Assembly: GCA_039182735.1 (NCBI GenBank)
Contig: JBCDCB010000009.1
Coordinates: 1 to 64,000, forward strand
DNA from: JBCDCB01 sp039182735
GTDB lineage: Bacteria; Planctomycetota; Phycisphaerae; Phycisphaerales; UBA1924
Direction: 5' to 3'
DNA length: 64,000 bases
Under the pieces are notes generated by a model. That model saw only the letters and a program-made list of their open reading frames with translations. It made no database searches and was not told the origin of the DNA. The translations under genes were made by a program, and so were the position numbers. Positions 17,374 through 24,810 of this stretch are shown piece by piece (within the stretch, counting starts at the first letter, position 1; each line of letters begins with the position of its first letter).

Positions 17374-17526
17374 TCGGGCCTGCCCGCGATTGAATCATCC
17401 GCGCCGCCCGTCGCGAGGCGTGCGGCGCGATTCCGAAGAGGCCCGCGCACGCGGGAACTTCGACGGGTGGCGACGCGAGCCAGCGTCCCCGTCGATCGAA
17501 CGGACCCTGGCTCCTCGAGGCGCGCG

Positions 17527-18126
17527 ATGAAAACGCCTGCATCAGTGCTCGCGACCATGTTCGTCACGCTCGTCCCCGCGGCGAGCGCCGTCGCCGCCGA
17601 CGCGGCCGACGGAAAGAACCAGGCCGCGGTCCAGGACTGGAACAGCGTCACCTTCTTCTCGGCGATCGGTGTCTTCCTTGTCGCGCTCTACATCCTCTCG
17701 AAGACCGCGTGGCCCAAGATCGTGGGCGGTCTCGAGGCCCGCGAGAACAAGATCCGTAGCGAGATCGAAGCCGCCGAAGAGGCGAAGAAGAAGTCCGAAG
17801 AAGCGCTCTCCGAGCTCGACCGCGTGCGGAGCGAGGCGAAGGCCGAGGCGCAGAAGATGGTTGAGGCGACGAAGGCCGAGCAGGCCCGCCTCGCCGCCGA
17901 TCTCAAGATCGAAGCCGAGAAGGAGCTCACGCAGCTGCGCGAGTCCGCGATGCGGAACATCGAAGCGGCCAAGCGTGCGGCGCTCAACGAGATCTACGCG
18001 GAGTCGGCGGTCCTCGCGACCAACATCGCCGAGAAGATCCTCGAGCGAGAGGTGAACGCGGAAGATCAGAAGCGTCTCGTCGATCAGTCGGTCGCCGAGT
18101 TCACGAACCAGTTCCAGCACAGCTAA
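17527..18126 (+). CDS. atpF: F0F1 ATP synthase subunit b
   Basis: A 199-residue peripheral-stalk subunit. An N-terminal signal-like segment (LATMFVTLVPAASAVAADAA) precedes the membrane helix FFSAIGVFLVALYILSKTAW (about 43-62). A long charged coiled coil (ARENKIRSEIEAAEEAKKKS and on to the C-terminus) reaches up to the F1 head and binds subunit delta. The first 25 residues may be cleaved, as proposed for atpE. Open frame upstream of the ATG is not used. It lies 153 nt after atpE and 26 nt before atpH. Confidence 0.94.
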   Translation: MKTPASVLATMFVTLVPAASAVAADAADGKNQAAVQDWNSVTFFSAIGVFLVALYILSKTAWPKIVGGLEARENKIRSEIEAAEEAKKKSEEALSELDRVRSEAKAEAQKMVEATKAEQARLAADLKIEAEKELTQLRESAMRNIEAAKRAALNEIYAESAVLATNIAEKILEREVNAEDQKRLVDQSVAEFTNQFQHS

Positions 18127-18152
18127 GTCGGGCTTGCCCGCAGGAGAGACCG

Positions 18153-18773
18153 ATGCCGCTGTTCGATGTCCCGCCCGAAGCCGTTGACAAGGTGTACGCC
18201 GCCTCGCTCTTCGAGCTCGCGGAAGCCCAGGGCGGCCAGGAACGCCTCGAAGACCTGCTCGGCGAGATGCAGGAACTGGTCGAACTCACCCGCCAGATGC
18301 CCGACCTCGGCGAGTTCATGGCCAGCCGCATCGTGGCGACCGACGACCGCCAGAAGTCGCTCGAGCAGATGTTCCGCGGGCAAGTCAGCGATCTGCTGCT
18401 GAACTTCATGCAGATCCTCAACCGCAAGGAACGCCTCAACCGCCTCATCGCGATCGTCAACGCCTTCGATCACATGGTGCAGGAGCGGTTCGGGCGCGTC
18501 GAGGTGGACGTCTACACGCCCACCGTCCTCGGCGACGAACGCGTCGCACAGCTCAAGCAGGAACTCCAAGACGCGCTCAAGCGGGAACCCGTCATCCACG
18601 CGTACGTCGAAGAGAACATGCTGGGCGGCATCAAGCTCCAGGTCGGCGACAAGCTCATCGACGCGAGCCTCCGCACGCGCCTCCGCAAGATGCGCGAGAA
18701 GCTCACCGACGAGGGCGGCACACTCATGAAAACCCGCTTCGAACAGGCCTTCGAAGGGGGCATCGACGAGTGA
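18153..18773 (+). CDS. atpH: F0F1 ATP synthase subunit delta
   Basis: A 206-residue subunit linking the top of F1 to the b-subunit stalk (OSCP-type). Recognisable parts are the N-terminal helical bundle beginning YAASLFELAEAQGGQERLEDL, the middle NFMQILNRKERLNRLIAIV, and the conserved C-terminal block NMLGGIKLQVGDKLIDASLR (about 159-178). Its last codons overlap the GTG of the SIMPL-domain gene rather than being followed by atpA as is usual. Confidence 0.95.
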   Translation: MPLFDVPPEAVDKVYAASLFELAEAQGGQERLEDLLGEMQELVELTRQMPDLGEFMASRIVATDDRQKSLEQMFRGQVSDLLLNFMQILNRKERLNRLIAIVNAFDHMVQERFGRVEVDVYTPTVLGDERVAQLKQELQDALKREPVIHAYVEENMLGGIKLQVGDKLIDASLRTRLRKMREKLTDEGGTLMKTRFEQAFEGGIDE

Positions 18774-19498
18774 ACCGATGGTTCGTCCATCTCGCGGTGG
18801 TTTGCTGCGTCGCCTGCACGAGCCTTGCGGTCGGGGGCACGCTGACCGTCGAGGGTCGCGGTGTCGCGGTCACCGAGCCGGACATCATCGAGGTGACGCT
18901 CGCCGTCACAGAGCGGCGGAGTGAACCGGGCGAGGCATTCGCCACGCTCGACGAAGTGGTCGCGGAAGTCATCGAAGAACTCGAAGACCTTGATCTTGAC
19001 GGCGCTCGTATCTTCACCGACTCGTTTTCGGTTGATGCCATCTACAAGCGCGACGAGCACGGCAACTGGACCCCGACGGTGCTGGCGTATGAGGGCACGG
19101 CATCCGTCGTCGCTCGCACGACCGAACTCACTCGTGTTCGCGCGATCATCAAAGCGGGCATGACCGAGAAGTCAGTGCGCTTGCAGTCAATCCAGTATTC
19201 GTCGAGTCGGCAAGATGAATTGAAGCTCGAAGCGATCCGTCGCGCGTCGACGCACGCCAAGGTGCAGGCGGAGACGCTCGCCGACGCGATGGGTGTCACG
19301 CTCGGCGGTGTCGAGGAGCTTTCACTCAACGAATCACGACACAGAGGCGGCGGGGGTGGGTCGATTTTCGACAAGGACAACCTCGGCGAATTTCACACCC
19401 CGCGTTTGGTCAGCGTGACCGCCACGGTCAACGCGCAGTACACAACACGCTCTAACGTGCGGCTCTCCGAAACCGGAGCGTCCCGCAATCCCGACTGA
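18770..19498 (+). CDS. SIMPL-domain (DUF541) exported protein inside the atp operon
   Basis: A 242-residue protein with a signal peptide (LAVVCCVACTSLAVGG) and the SIMPL/DUF541 fold: an opening GTLTVEGRGVAVTEPDIIEV, a middle block containing YKRDEHGNWTPTVLAYEG, and the closing AQTLAD-type segment seen here as AKVQAETLADAMGVTLGGVE. SIMPL proteins (such as BP26 and YggE) are periplasmic or surface proteins of uncertain role in stress tolerance. The gene starts at a GTG overlapping the atpH stop (GTGA) and ends 27 nt before atpA, so it must be on the same mRNA. Nothing in its sequence ties it to ATP synthase chemistry. Confidence 0.85.
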   Translation: MNRWFVHLAVVCCVACTSLAVGGTLTVEGRGVAVTEPDIIEVTLAVTERRSEPGEAFATLDEVVAEVIEELEDLDLDGARIFTDSFSVDAIYKRDEHGNWTPTVLAYEGTASVVARTTELTRVRAIIKAGMTEKSVRLQSIQYSSSRQDELKLEAIRRASTHAKVQAETLADAMGVTLGGVEELSLNESRHRGGGGGSIFDKDNLGEFHTPRLVSVTATVNAQYTTRSNVRLSETGASRNPD

Positions 19499-19525
19499 TA
19501 CACGACGCAACACGGAACCACCGAG

Positions 19526-21082
19526 ATGAAGATCAAGACCGAAGAGATCGCCAGCGTCATCAAGACCGAGATCGAGCAGTACTCCGCCGACCTCGAGGTG
19601 TCCGATGTCGGACGCGTCATCGAAGTCGGCGACGGTATCGCCCAGATCTACGGCCTCTCCAACGCCATGGCCTCCGAGATGCTCGAGTTCCGCACCTCCG
19701 AAGGCGTCGTCATGGGCCAGGTCATGAACCTGGAACTCGATACCGTCGGCGCGGTCATCTACGGCGACTACCTCAAGGTCAAAGAAGGTGACGAGGTCGT
19801 CTCCACCGGCAAGCTCCTCCAGGTGCCCGTCGGCGAAGAGCTCCTGGGACGCGTCGTCAACCCGCTCGGGCAGGCGATCGACGGCATGGGCGAAATCACC
19901 ACCAAGCAGAGCCGCTTCGTGGACATCATCGCCCCCGGCATCGCGGGGCGCCAGCCCGTCACCGAGCCGCTGCAAACCGGCATCAAGGCCATCGACGCCA
20001 TGATCCCCATCGGCCGCGGGCAGCGCGAACTGATCATCGGCGACCGCAAGACCGGCAAGACCGCCGTCGCCATCGACGCGATCATCAACCAGAAGAAGTA
20101 CTGGGGCACCGACGACGCGGTCGTCTGCATCTACGTCGCCGTCGGTCAGAAGGAATCGACCGTCGCGGGCGTCGTCGAGCAGCTCCGCCAGAACGGCGCG
20201 ATGGACTACACCATCGTGGTTTCCGCCGGTGCCGCCGACCCCGCGCCGATGGCCTACCTCGCGCCCTACGCCGGCTGCGCGATGGGCGAGTACTTCATGT
20301 GGCAGGGCAAGGACGGCAAGACGCCCAAGCACGCGCTGTGCGTGTACGACGACCTTTCGAAGCAGGCCGTCGCGTACCGCCAGCTCTCGTTGCTGCTCCG
20401 CCGCCCGCCCGGCCGCGAGGCGTACCCCGGTGACGTCTTCTACCTCCACAGCCGCCTGCTCGAACGCGCCACCAAGCTCAGCGACGACAACGGCGGCGGG
20501 TCGCTCACCGCGCTCCCCGTGATCGAAACGCAGGAAGGCGACGTCTCGGCCTACATCCCGACCAACGTCATCTCCATCACCGACGGACAGATCTACCTCG
20601 AGCCTGAGCTCTTCTTCTCGGGTGTGCGCCCCGCGATCAACGTCGGCATCTCGGTGTCACGCGTGGGCGGCAACGCGCAGATCAAGGCGATGAAGCAGAT
20701 CGCAGGCTCGCTGCGACTCGACCTCGCCGCTTTCCGCGAACTCGAAGCCTTCGCCCAGCTCGGCACCGAGCTCGACAAGGCCACGCAGGGCCAGCTCGAT
20801 CGCGGCGCCCGCATGGTCGAACTGCTCAAGCAGCCGCAGTTCGTCCCGATGGACGTGATCGACCAGGTCATCTCGATCTTCGCCGGCACCAAGGGCTACC
20901 TCGACGACGTGAAGCTCGATGAGGTCAACGAGTTCGAACAGGGCATGCTCGACTACATGCGTGGCCCCGGCAAGGCCGTCCGCGACGAAATCGAGAAACT
21001 CAAGAAGTTCGACGGCAGCCTCGAAGAGAAGCTCGGGCAGGCGATCAACGACTACAAGGCGAGCCGCAAGTCAGACGGCTGA
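19526..21082 (+). CDS. atpA: F0F1 ATP synthase subunit alpha
   Basis: A 518-residue non-catalytic nucleotide-binding subunit. The P-loop GDRKTGKTAV is near residues 172-181. Family markers include IKAIDAMIPIGRGQRELIIG, RRPPGREAYPGDVFYLHSRL and, near residue 379, GISVSRVGGNAQIKAMKQ, which carries the arginine contacting the catalytic site. The length is normal. It is the last gene of this operon: only 29 nt after the stop lies a strong terminator, so atpG, atpD and atpC do not follow. Confidence 0.98.
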   Translation: MKIKTEEIASVIKTEIEQYSADLEVSDVGRVIEVGDGIAQIYGLSNAMASEMLEFRTSEGVVMGQVMNLELDTVGAVIYGDYLKVKEGDEVVSTGKLLQVPVGEELLGRVVNPLGQAIDGMGEITTKQSRFVDIIAPGIAGRQPVTEPLQTGIKAIDAMIPIGRGQRELIIGDRKTGKTAVAIDAIINQKKYWGTDDAVVCIYVAVGQKESTVAGVVEQLRQNGAMDYTIVVSAGAADPAPMAYLAPYAGCAMGEYFMWQGKDGKTPKHALCVYDDLSKQAVAYRQLSLLLRRPPGREAYPGDVFYLHSRLLERATKLSDDNGGGSLTALPVIETQEGDVSAYIPTNVISITDGQIYLEPELFFSGVRPAINVGISVSRVGGNAQIKAMKQIAGSLRLDLAAFRELEAFAQLGTELDKATQGQLDRGARMVELLKQPQFVPMDVIDQVISIFAGTKGYLDDVKLDEVNEFEQGMLDYMRGPGKAVRDEIEKLKKFDGSLEEKLGQAINDYKASRKSDG

Positions 21083-21111
21083 GTCCCGGTCTTCGTCAGA
21101 ACTTCACACTG

Positions 21112-21147
21112 ACCGCCCGTTATCCGACGGGCGGTTTGTCATTTTCC
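21112..21147 (+). terminator. Rho-independent terminator of the atp operon
   Basis: A perfect 9-bp stem ACCGCCCGT / ACGGGCGGT (21112-21120 with 21127-21135) and a 6-nt loop are followed by TTGTCATTTTCC. It sits 29 nt past the atpA stop and closes the operon. Confidence 0.8.
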
Positions 21148-21202
21148 CTTGAGGCGGGACACGAAAGACGTAGGCTCGAAGAAGGCAGGTTTGGAGGCCT
21201 TC

Positions 21203-22612
21203 ATGCGCGCATGCATCGTCATCGTATCTCTCGCTTCCTCAGCGGCTGTCGCAGACATCTTGTTCGAGGATTACCAGCTGAATTCGAGCCCGCTCCAGTC
21301 GAGTGCGAGGTTCGGAGAGGGCGTGGCGATCGAGGATGATCGCATTGTCGTAGGGTCGCCCGGCGAGAGCATCCGGGTGAACGGCGATAACGCCCGGTCC
21401 GGAGTGGTGTACATCTTCGATCGCGAATCCGGAGCACAGACTGCACGGCTGACACCGTCAAGCGGCGCGTGGTTCGAAACCGGCTACGCGGTCGATCTCG
21501 TTGGCAACACCCTCGTCATCGGATCGCCCGGAGACGGCGAGCCCGGTGATCTTTCGAACGGGCCGCGAGACGGCGGGGGGTACATCATCGATCTCGCTGA
21601 TCTTTCGCAGACCGAGTTCCAGATGTACGACTATCCGCCAGACGAAGCGCGCACGGGCGTTGCGGTTGCCGCTGCACCGGGGCGGGGTCTGTTGATGGCG
21701 CTTAAAGCGCAGTATCAGATCAATGACCCAGACAACGGCGTCTATTCTCGAGAGATCGGCTTTGGGTTCGAGTCCGGAAGCGGAGCGCCGACACAGGTAT
21801 TCGCGCCGCTCATCGAGCGTCCACATCAGGGGCCTGGAGGGATTGCGATCGGATCCGGTGTCATCGCGATCGGCACTCCTTCTCTTACCCGGTTCCCCGG
21901 TGGCGGAGCGTTTCGGGGCGGCGTGCATCTCTTTGATGATGCGACCGGCGGGTACTTGGAGACGCTCTACCCGACCTCGCCGCAGGACAGCCACGGAAGC
22001 TCGCTTGCGATAGGCGGCGGTTTGCTCGTGGTCGGCGCGCCCGGGACGCTCGGGGACGCTATCTATGTATATGAAATCGCATCCCGAACGTTGTTGTATA
22101 GGCTTATCGACGCCGATATCGAATCTCCAGACGCAGACTCAAACTTCGGGGAGAGCATTGCGATCAGCAACGGGCTGATCGTGGTCGGTGCACCCACTCA
22201 CGACAACGATGATGTTGGGTACGCATCGGGTCGTGCCTATGTCATCGAAGCAACGACCGGCGATCTTGTTGCGACGCTTCAGGCTTCGGATGCGATCCCC
22301 TCCGCCTTCTTCGGGGATTCGGTGGATATTTTCGGCAATACGGTCGTGGTCGGAGCGCCGGAGCATCGGTACCCGGGAGAGCCGCCGTTGCATGGTGCCG
22401 CGTACGTCTTCACGATCCCGCTCGATTGCGCCTGCGATATCGACGGCAACGGCGTGACGAACACCGCCGACATCACCTTCGTCGTCTCCAATCTCGGCGC
22501 GGGGTCGCCCGGCGCGACGGGCACGCCGGGAGATGCCGACGGCGACGGGCTCACCACCACCGCCGACATTACGCTCGTAGTCTCCAACCTCGGCACAAAT
22601 TGCGCGAACTGA
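21203..22612 (+). CDS. Secreted FG-GAP-like beta-propeller protein with dockerin-like C-terminal repeats
   Basis: A 469-residue exported protein. The signal peptide is MRACIVIVSLASSAAVA, and GGAGG sits 5 nt before this ATG, which fixes the start. Repeated blocks of the FG-GAP type follow, for example FGEGVAIEDDRIVVGSPGE, GYAVDLVGNTLVIGSPGDG, FGESIAISNGLIVVGAP and FGDSVDIFGNTVVVGAP, predicting a surface or extracellular beta-propeller. The last 60 residues are two Asp-rich, dockerin-like repeats (DIDGNGVTNTADITFVVSN, DADGDGLTTTADITLVVSN) ending near a Cys, shared with the cytochrome at 24811. The module may be a calcium-binding or cell-surface sorting element. The overall function is unknown. 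It follows the atp terminator. Confidence 0.75.
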   Translation: MRACIVIVSLASSAAVADILFEDYQLNSSPLQSSARFGEGVAIEDDRIVVGSPGESIRVNGDNARSGVVYIFDRESGAQTARLTPSSGAWFETGYAVDLVGNTLVIGSPGDGEPGDLSNGPRDGGGYIIDLADLSQTEFQMYDYPPDEARTGVAVAAAPGRGLLMALKAQYQINDPDNGVYSREIGFGFESGSGAPTQVFAPLIERPHQGPGGIAIGSGVIAIGTPSLTRFPGGGAFRGGVHLFDDATGGYLETLYPTSPQDSHGSSLAIGGGLLVVGAPGTLGDAIYVYEIASRTLLYRLIDADIESPDADSNFGESIAISNGLIVVGAPTHDNDDVGYASGRAYVIEATTGDLVATLQASDAIPSAFFGDSVDIFGNTVVVGAPEHRYPGEPPLHGAAYVFTIPLDCACDIDGNGVTNTADITFVVSNLGAGSPGATGTPGDADGDGLTTTADITLVVSNLGTNCAN

Positions 22613-22836
22613 GCACGCTCGCGTGTCTCCCCGGCATCGGGTCATCGGAAGAGATGATGAATCGCGTCTGGCGCTCCGGATTCCTTGCCGCGACGCGGAA
22701 TATTTGAATCTCAAAAATTGGAGTGCAACCCGCCGCGGTGCGCGGGGATTCGGTATGGTGCCGCGTCCGGCGAGACAGTGGGGGAGGTCCCCATGCCGGG
22801 GAACGGTCCGCTCGGACCTCTATGGGAGTTCTTGAG

Positions 22837-24450
22837 ATGGTGCAGAAGAAGATGGAACGAGTGGCCCGCCTCACGATGGCAGCGGTCGCTCTTGGGATGG
22901 GCTTCGGGCTTGCTGGCTGCAAGACGGATCGCAGCGGTGACTTCGTTGGCACCGATCGCGAGGCCCGCCAGGAAGCAAGCAACGACTATCAGCCCGAGCC
23001 CGTCGGCTCGGAGCCGGCGCCCGTCCGCGTCCGCGGCATCTACGAGCCGAACCCCGGCCCGGGCTTCGGCGTCACCGGTCTCGCCTTCCCCACGGGTGAT
23101 GTCGAGTCCAGCGCCCTCATGCTCTACCAGGTCATGCCGATGCAGGTCCGCCGGAACTCCGGCTTCGACGTCGAGTACCACGTCCACAACCTGACCGACG
23201 GCACGCTCCAGAACGTCATGGTGATGCTCGAGAGCACCGACAACCTCAACATCCGCAGCTCCGACCCGCAGGCCACGACCAGCGGCGGCAGCACCAACTT
23301 CAACATCGGCGACCTCGCCCCGCGCTCGACGCGCATCATCACCATCAACGCCGAGGCCGACCGCGTCGGCATCGCCAGCAACTGCATCAGCGTCTCCTAC
23401 AACAACATCCTGTGCGCGGCGACGGAAGTCGTTGAGCCCGCCATCGAAATCGCCAAGACCGCGACCCCGCGCGTCCTGCTCTGCGAGCCCATCACGCTGA
23501 CCTACCGCGTGACCAACACCGGCACCGGGCCCGCCGAGAACGTCACCGTCTCCGACACGCTGCCCCGCTGCATCGAGGTCAACGGTCGCAACAGCGTGAG
23601 CATCCCCGTCGGCACCCTCATGGCCGGCGAGTCGCGCGACGTCTCCGTCGTCGCCGAGGCCACCTGCACCGGCACGTTCGGCAGCAGCGCCTCCGCCATG
23701 TCGGGCGACCTCTCGGCCAGCTCCGGCCAGCCCGAGACCGTCGTCGTGCAGCCCGTGCTCGAAATTGAGTGCGAAGCCCGCGACTTCCAGTTCCTCGGCC
23801 GCAACGCCACCTACACCTTCACCGTCCGCAACACCGGCGACGGCGAAGCCCGCGACGCCCGCATCTCCGCCTCCATCCCCGGCAACACCACCATGGTCCG
23901 CGCTTCGGACGGCGGATCCGCTGCCGGTGGCAACGTCAACTGGTCGCTCGGGACCCTCGGCCCCAACCAGTCCCGCAGCGTCGAGCTCGTGCTCGGCTCC
24001 TCCACCGCCTCCACCGCCCGCGTGACCGCTCGCGCCGAGGCCTTCTGCGCCGAGCCCGTCAGCACCTCCTGCGAGACCGAGTTCCGCGGCATCCCCGCGA
24101 TCCTCCTCGAGGTCGTGGACGTCACCGACCCCGTCGAGGTCGGCCAGCAGACCACCTACATCATCCGCGTCACCAACCAGGGCACGGCTGACGACACCAA
24201 CGTCCGCATTGTCTGCGAGCTGCCCGCGGCTCAGCAGTTCGTCTCCGCCGGCGGCGCCACCAGCGCGTCCACCCGCGGCAACACCATCTCCTTCGCCCCT
24301 GTCGCTCGCCTCGCGCCCAAGGCCGTGGTCGAGTGGTCGATCATCGTCCGTGCGAACGACGAAGGCGACGTCCGCTTCGGTGCCGAGCTCACCAGTGACA
24401 ACCTCACGTCGCCGGTGATCGAGACCGAGTCCACCAACCTCTACCGCTAA
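22837..24450 (+). CDS. OmcB-like DUF11-repeat lipoprotein
   Basis: A 537-residue protein with a lipoprotein signal (hydrophobic core then LAGC, Cys28). Four or so DUF11/CARDB-like beta-sandwich repeats begin near residues 110, 200, 305 and 419, each with a TYxxxVxNxG core, with cysteines spaced through the middle repeats. The last repeat (DPVEVGQQTTYIIRVTNQGT, DDTNV, and the ending TESTNLY) closely parallels the C-terminus of the chlamydial large cysteine-rich outer-membrane protein OmcB as I remember it. Length is also alike (about 550). It is probably an envelope structural protein facing the periplasm or surface. GGGAG precedes the ATG at 22837; an ATG at 22822 is an alternative. It is monocistronic, with a terminator after it. 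Confidence 0.75.
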   Translation: MVQKKMERVARLTMAAVALGMGFGLAGCKTDRSGDFVGTDREARQEASNDYQPEPVGSEPAPVRVRGIYEPNPGPGFGVTGLAFPTGDVESSALMLYQVMPMQVRRNSGFDVEYHVHNLTDGTLQNVMVMLESTDNLNIRSSDPQATTSGGSTNFNIGDLAPRSTRIITINAEADRVGIASNCISVSYNNILCAATEVVEPAIEIAKTATPRVLLCEPITLTYRVTNTGTGPAENVTVSDTLPRCIEVNGRNSVSIPVGTLMAGESRDVSVVAEATCTGTFGSSASAMSGDLSASSGQPETVVVQPVLEIECEARDFQFLGRNATYTFTVRNTGDGEARDARISASIPGNTTMVRASDGGSAAGGNVNWSLGTLGPNQSRSVELVLGSSTASTARVTARAEAFCAEPVSTSCETEFRGIPAILLEVVDVTDPVEVGQQTTYIIRVTNQGTADDTNVRIVCELPAAQQFVSAGGATSASTRGNTISFAPVARLAPKAVVEWSIIVRANDEGDVRFGAELTSDNLTSPVIETESTNLYR

Positions 24451-24480
24451 GCGGCGAAGGTCGGACAATCTGAACCCAAC

Positions 24481-24520
24481 CGCGGGCGGGCGCTCAACGG
24501 CGCTCGCCCGCGTTGCATTT
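24481..24520 (+). terminator. Terminator of the OmcB-like gene
   Basis: A 13-bp stem with one G-U pair (24481-24493 with 24500-24512) and a 6-nt loop TCAACG is followed by TTGCATTT, 30 nt past the stop codon. Confidence 0.65.
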
Positions 24521-24754
24521 GGAAGCTCGGCAGCAAGGGAGCGCCGGGCACCCAACGCATCAACACCGCCGATGCTGGCACGGCATCTCTGCGCTCAGTC
24601 CGTAGCCGCAGTCGGTTCACGCTCCGGGCGATCCCCATGAGCGGACGAAAGCACGTTCATCACCCCGTGAACCGTTTGCGAACCGAGGATCGTCGCGTGC
24701 AAGCATGGTCGATCGGATCCGCGACGAGGCCGCCCACGCCTCGCGCGCACAGCA
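24521..24754. other. Gene-free stretch between convergent genes
   Basis: The 360-nt gap 24451-24810 between the OmcB-like gene and the convergent cytochrome gene holds the two terminators listed separately. Between them I see no open frame with a plausible start, no tRNA or known small-RNA signature and no repeats. Confidence 0.5.
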
Positions 24755-24776
24755 AGCCCGCGTTCAGGCGGGCTGC
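24753..24776 (-). terminator. Terminator of the cytochrome gene
   Basis: Read on the minus strand, a 7-bp perfect stem AGCCCGC / GCGGGCT with a 6-nt loop (plus 24755-24761 and 24768-24774) is followed by TTGCTGTG. It lies about 37 nt beyond the cytochrome stop codon. The T-run is weak. Confidence 0.45.
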
Positions 24777-24810
24777 CGGCATCGCGTGTAGCGGTGCGTG
24801 TGAGCGTCGG

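Noticed and set aside
22711..24555. Gly/Ala-rich open frame antisense to the OmcB-like gene
   Set aside because: The plus-strand protein has a signal peptide, lipobox and repeats; the antisense product is low-complexity without structure.
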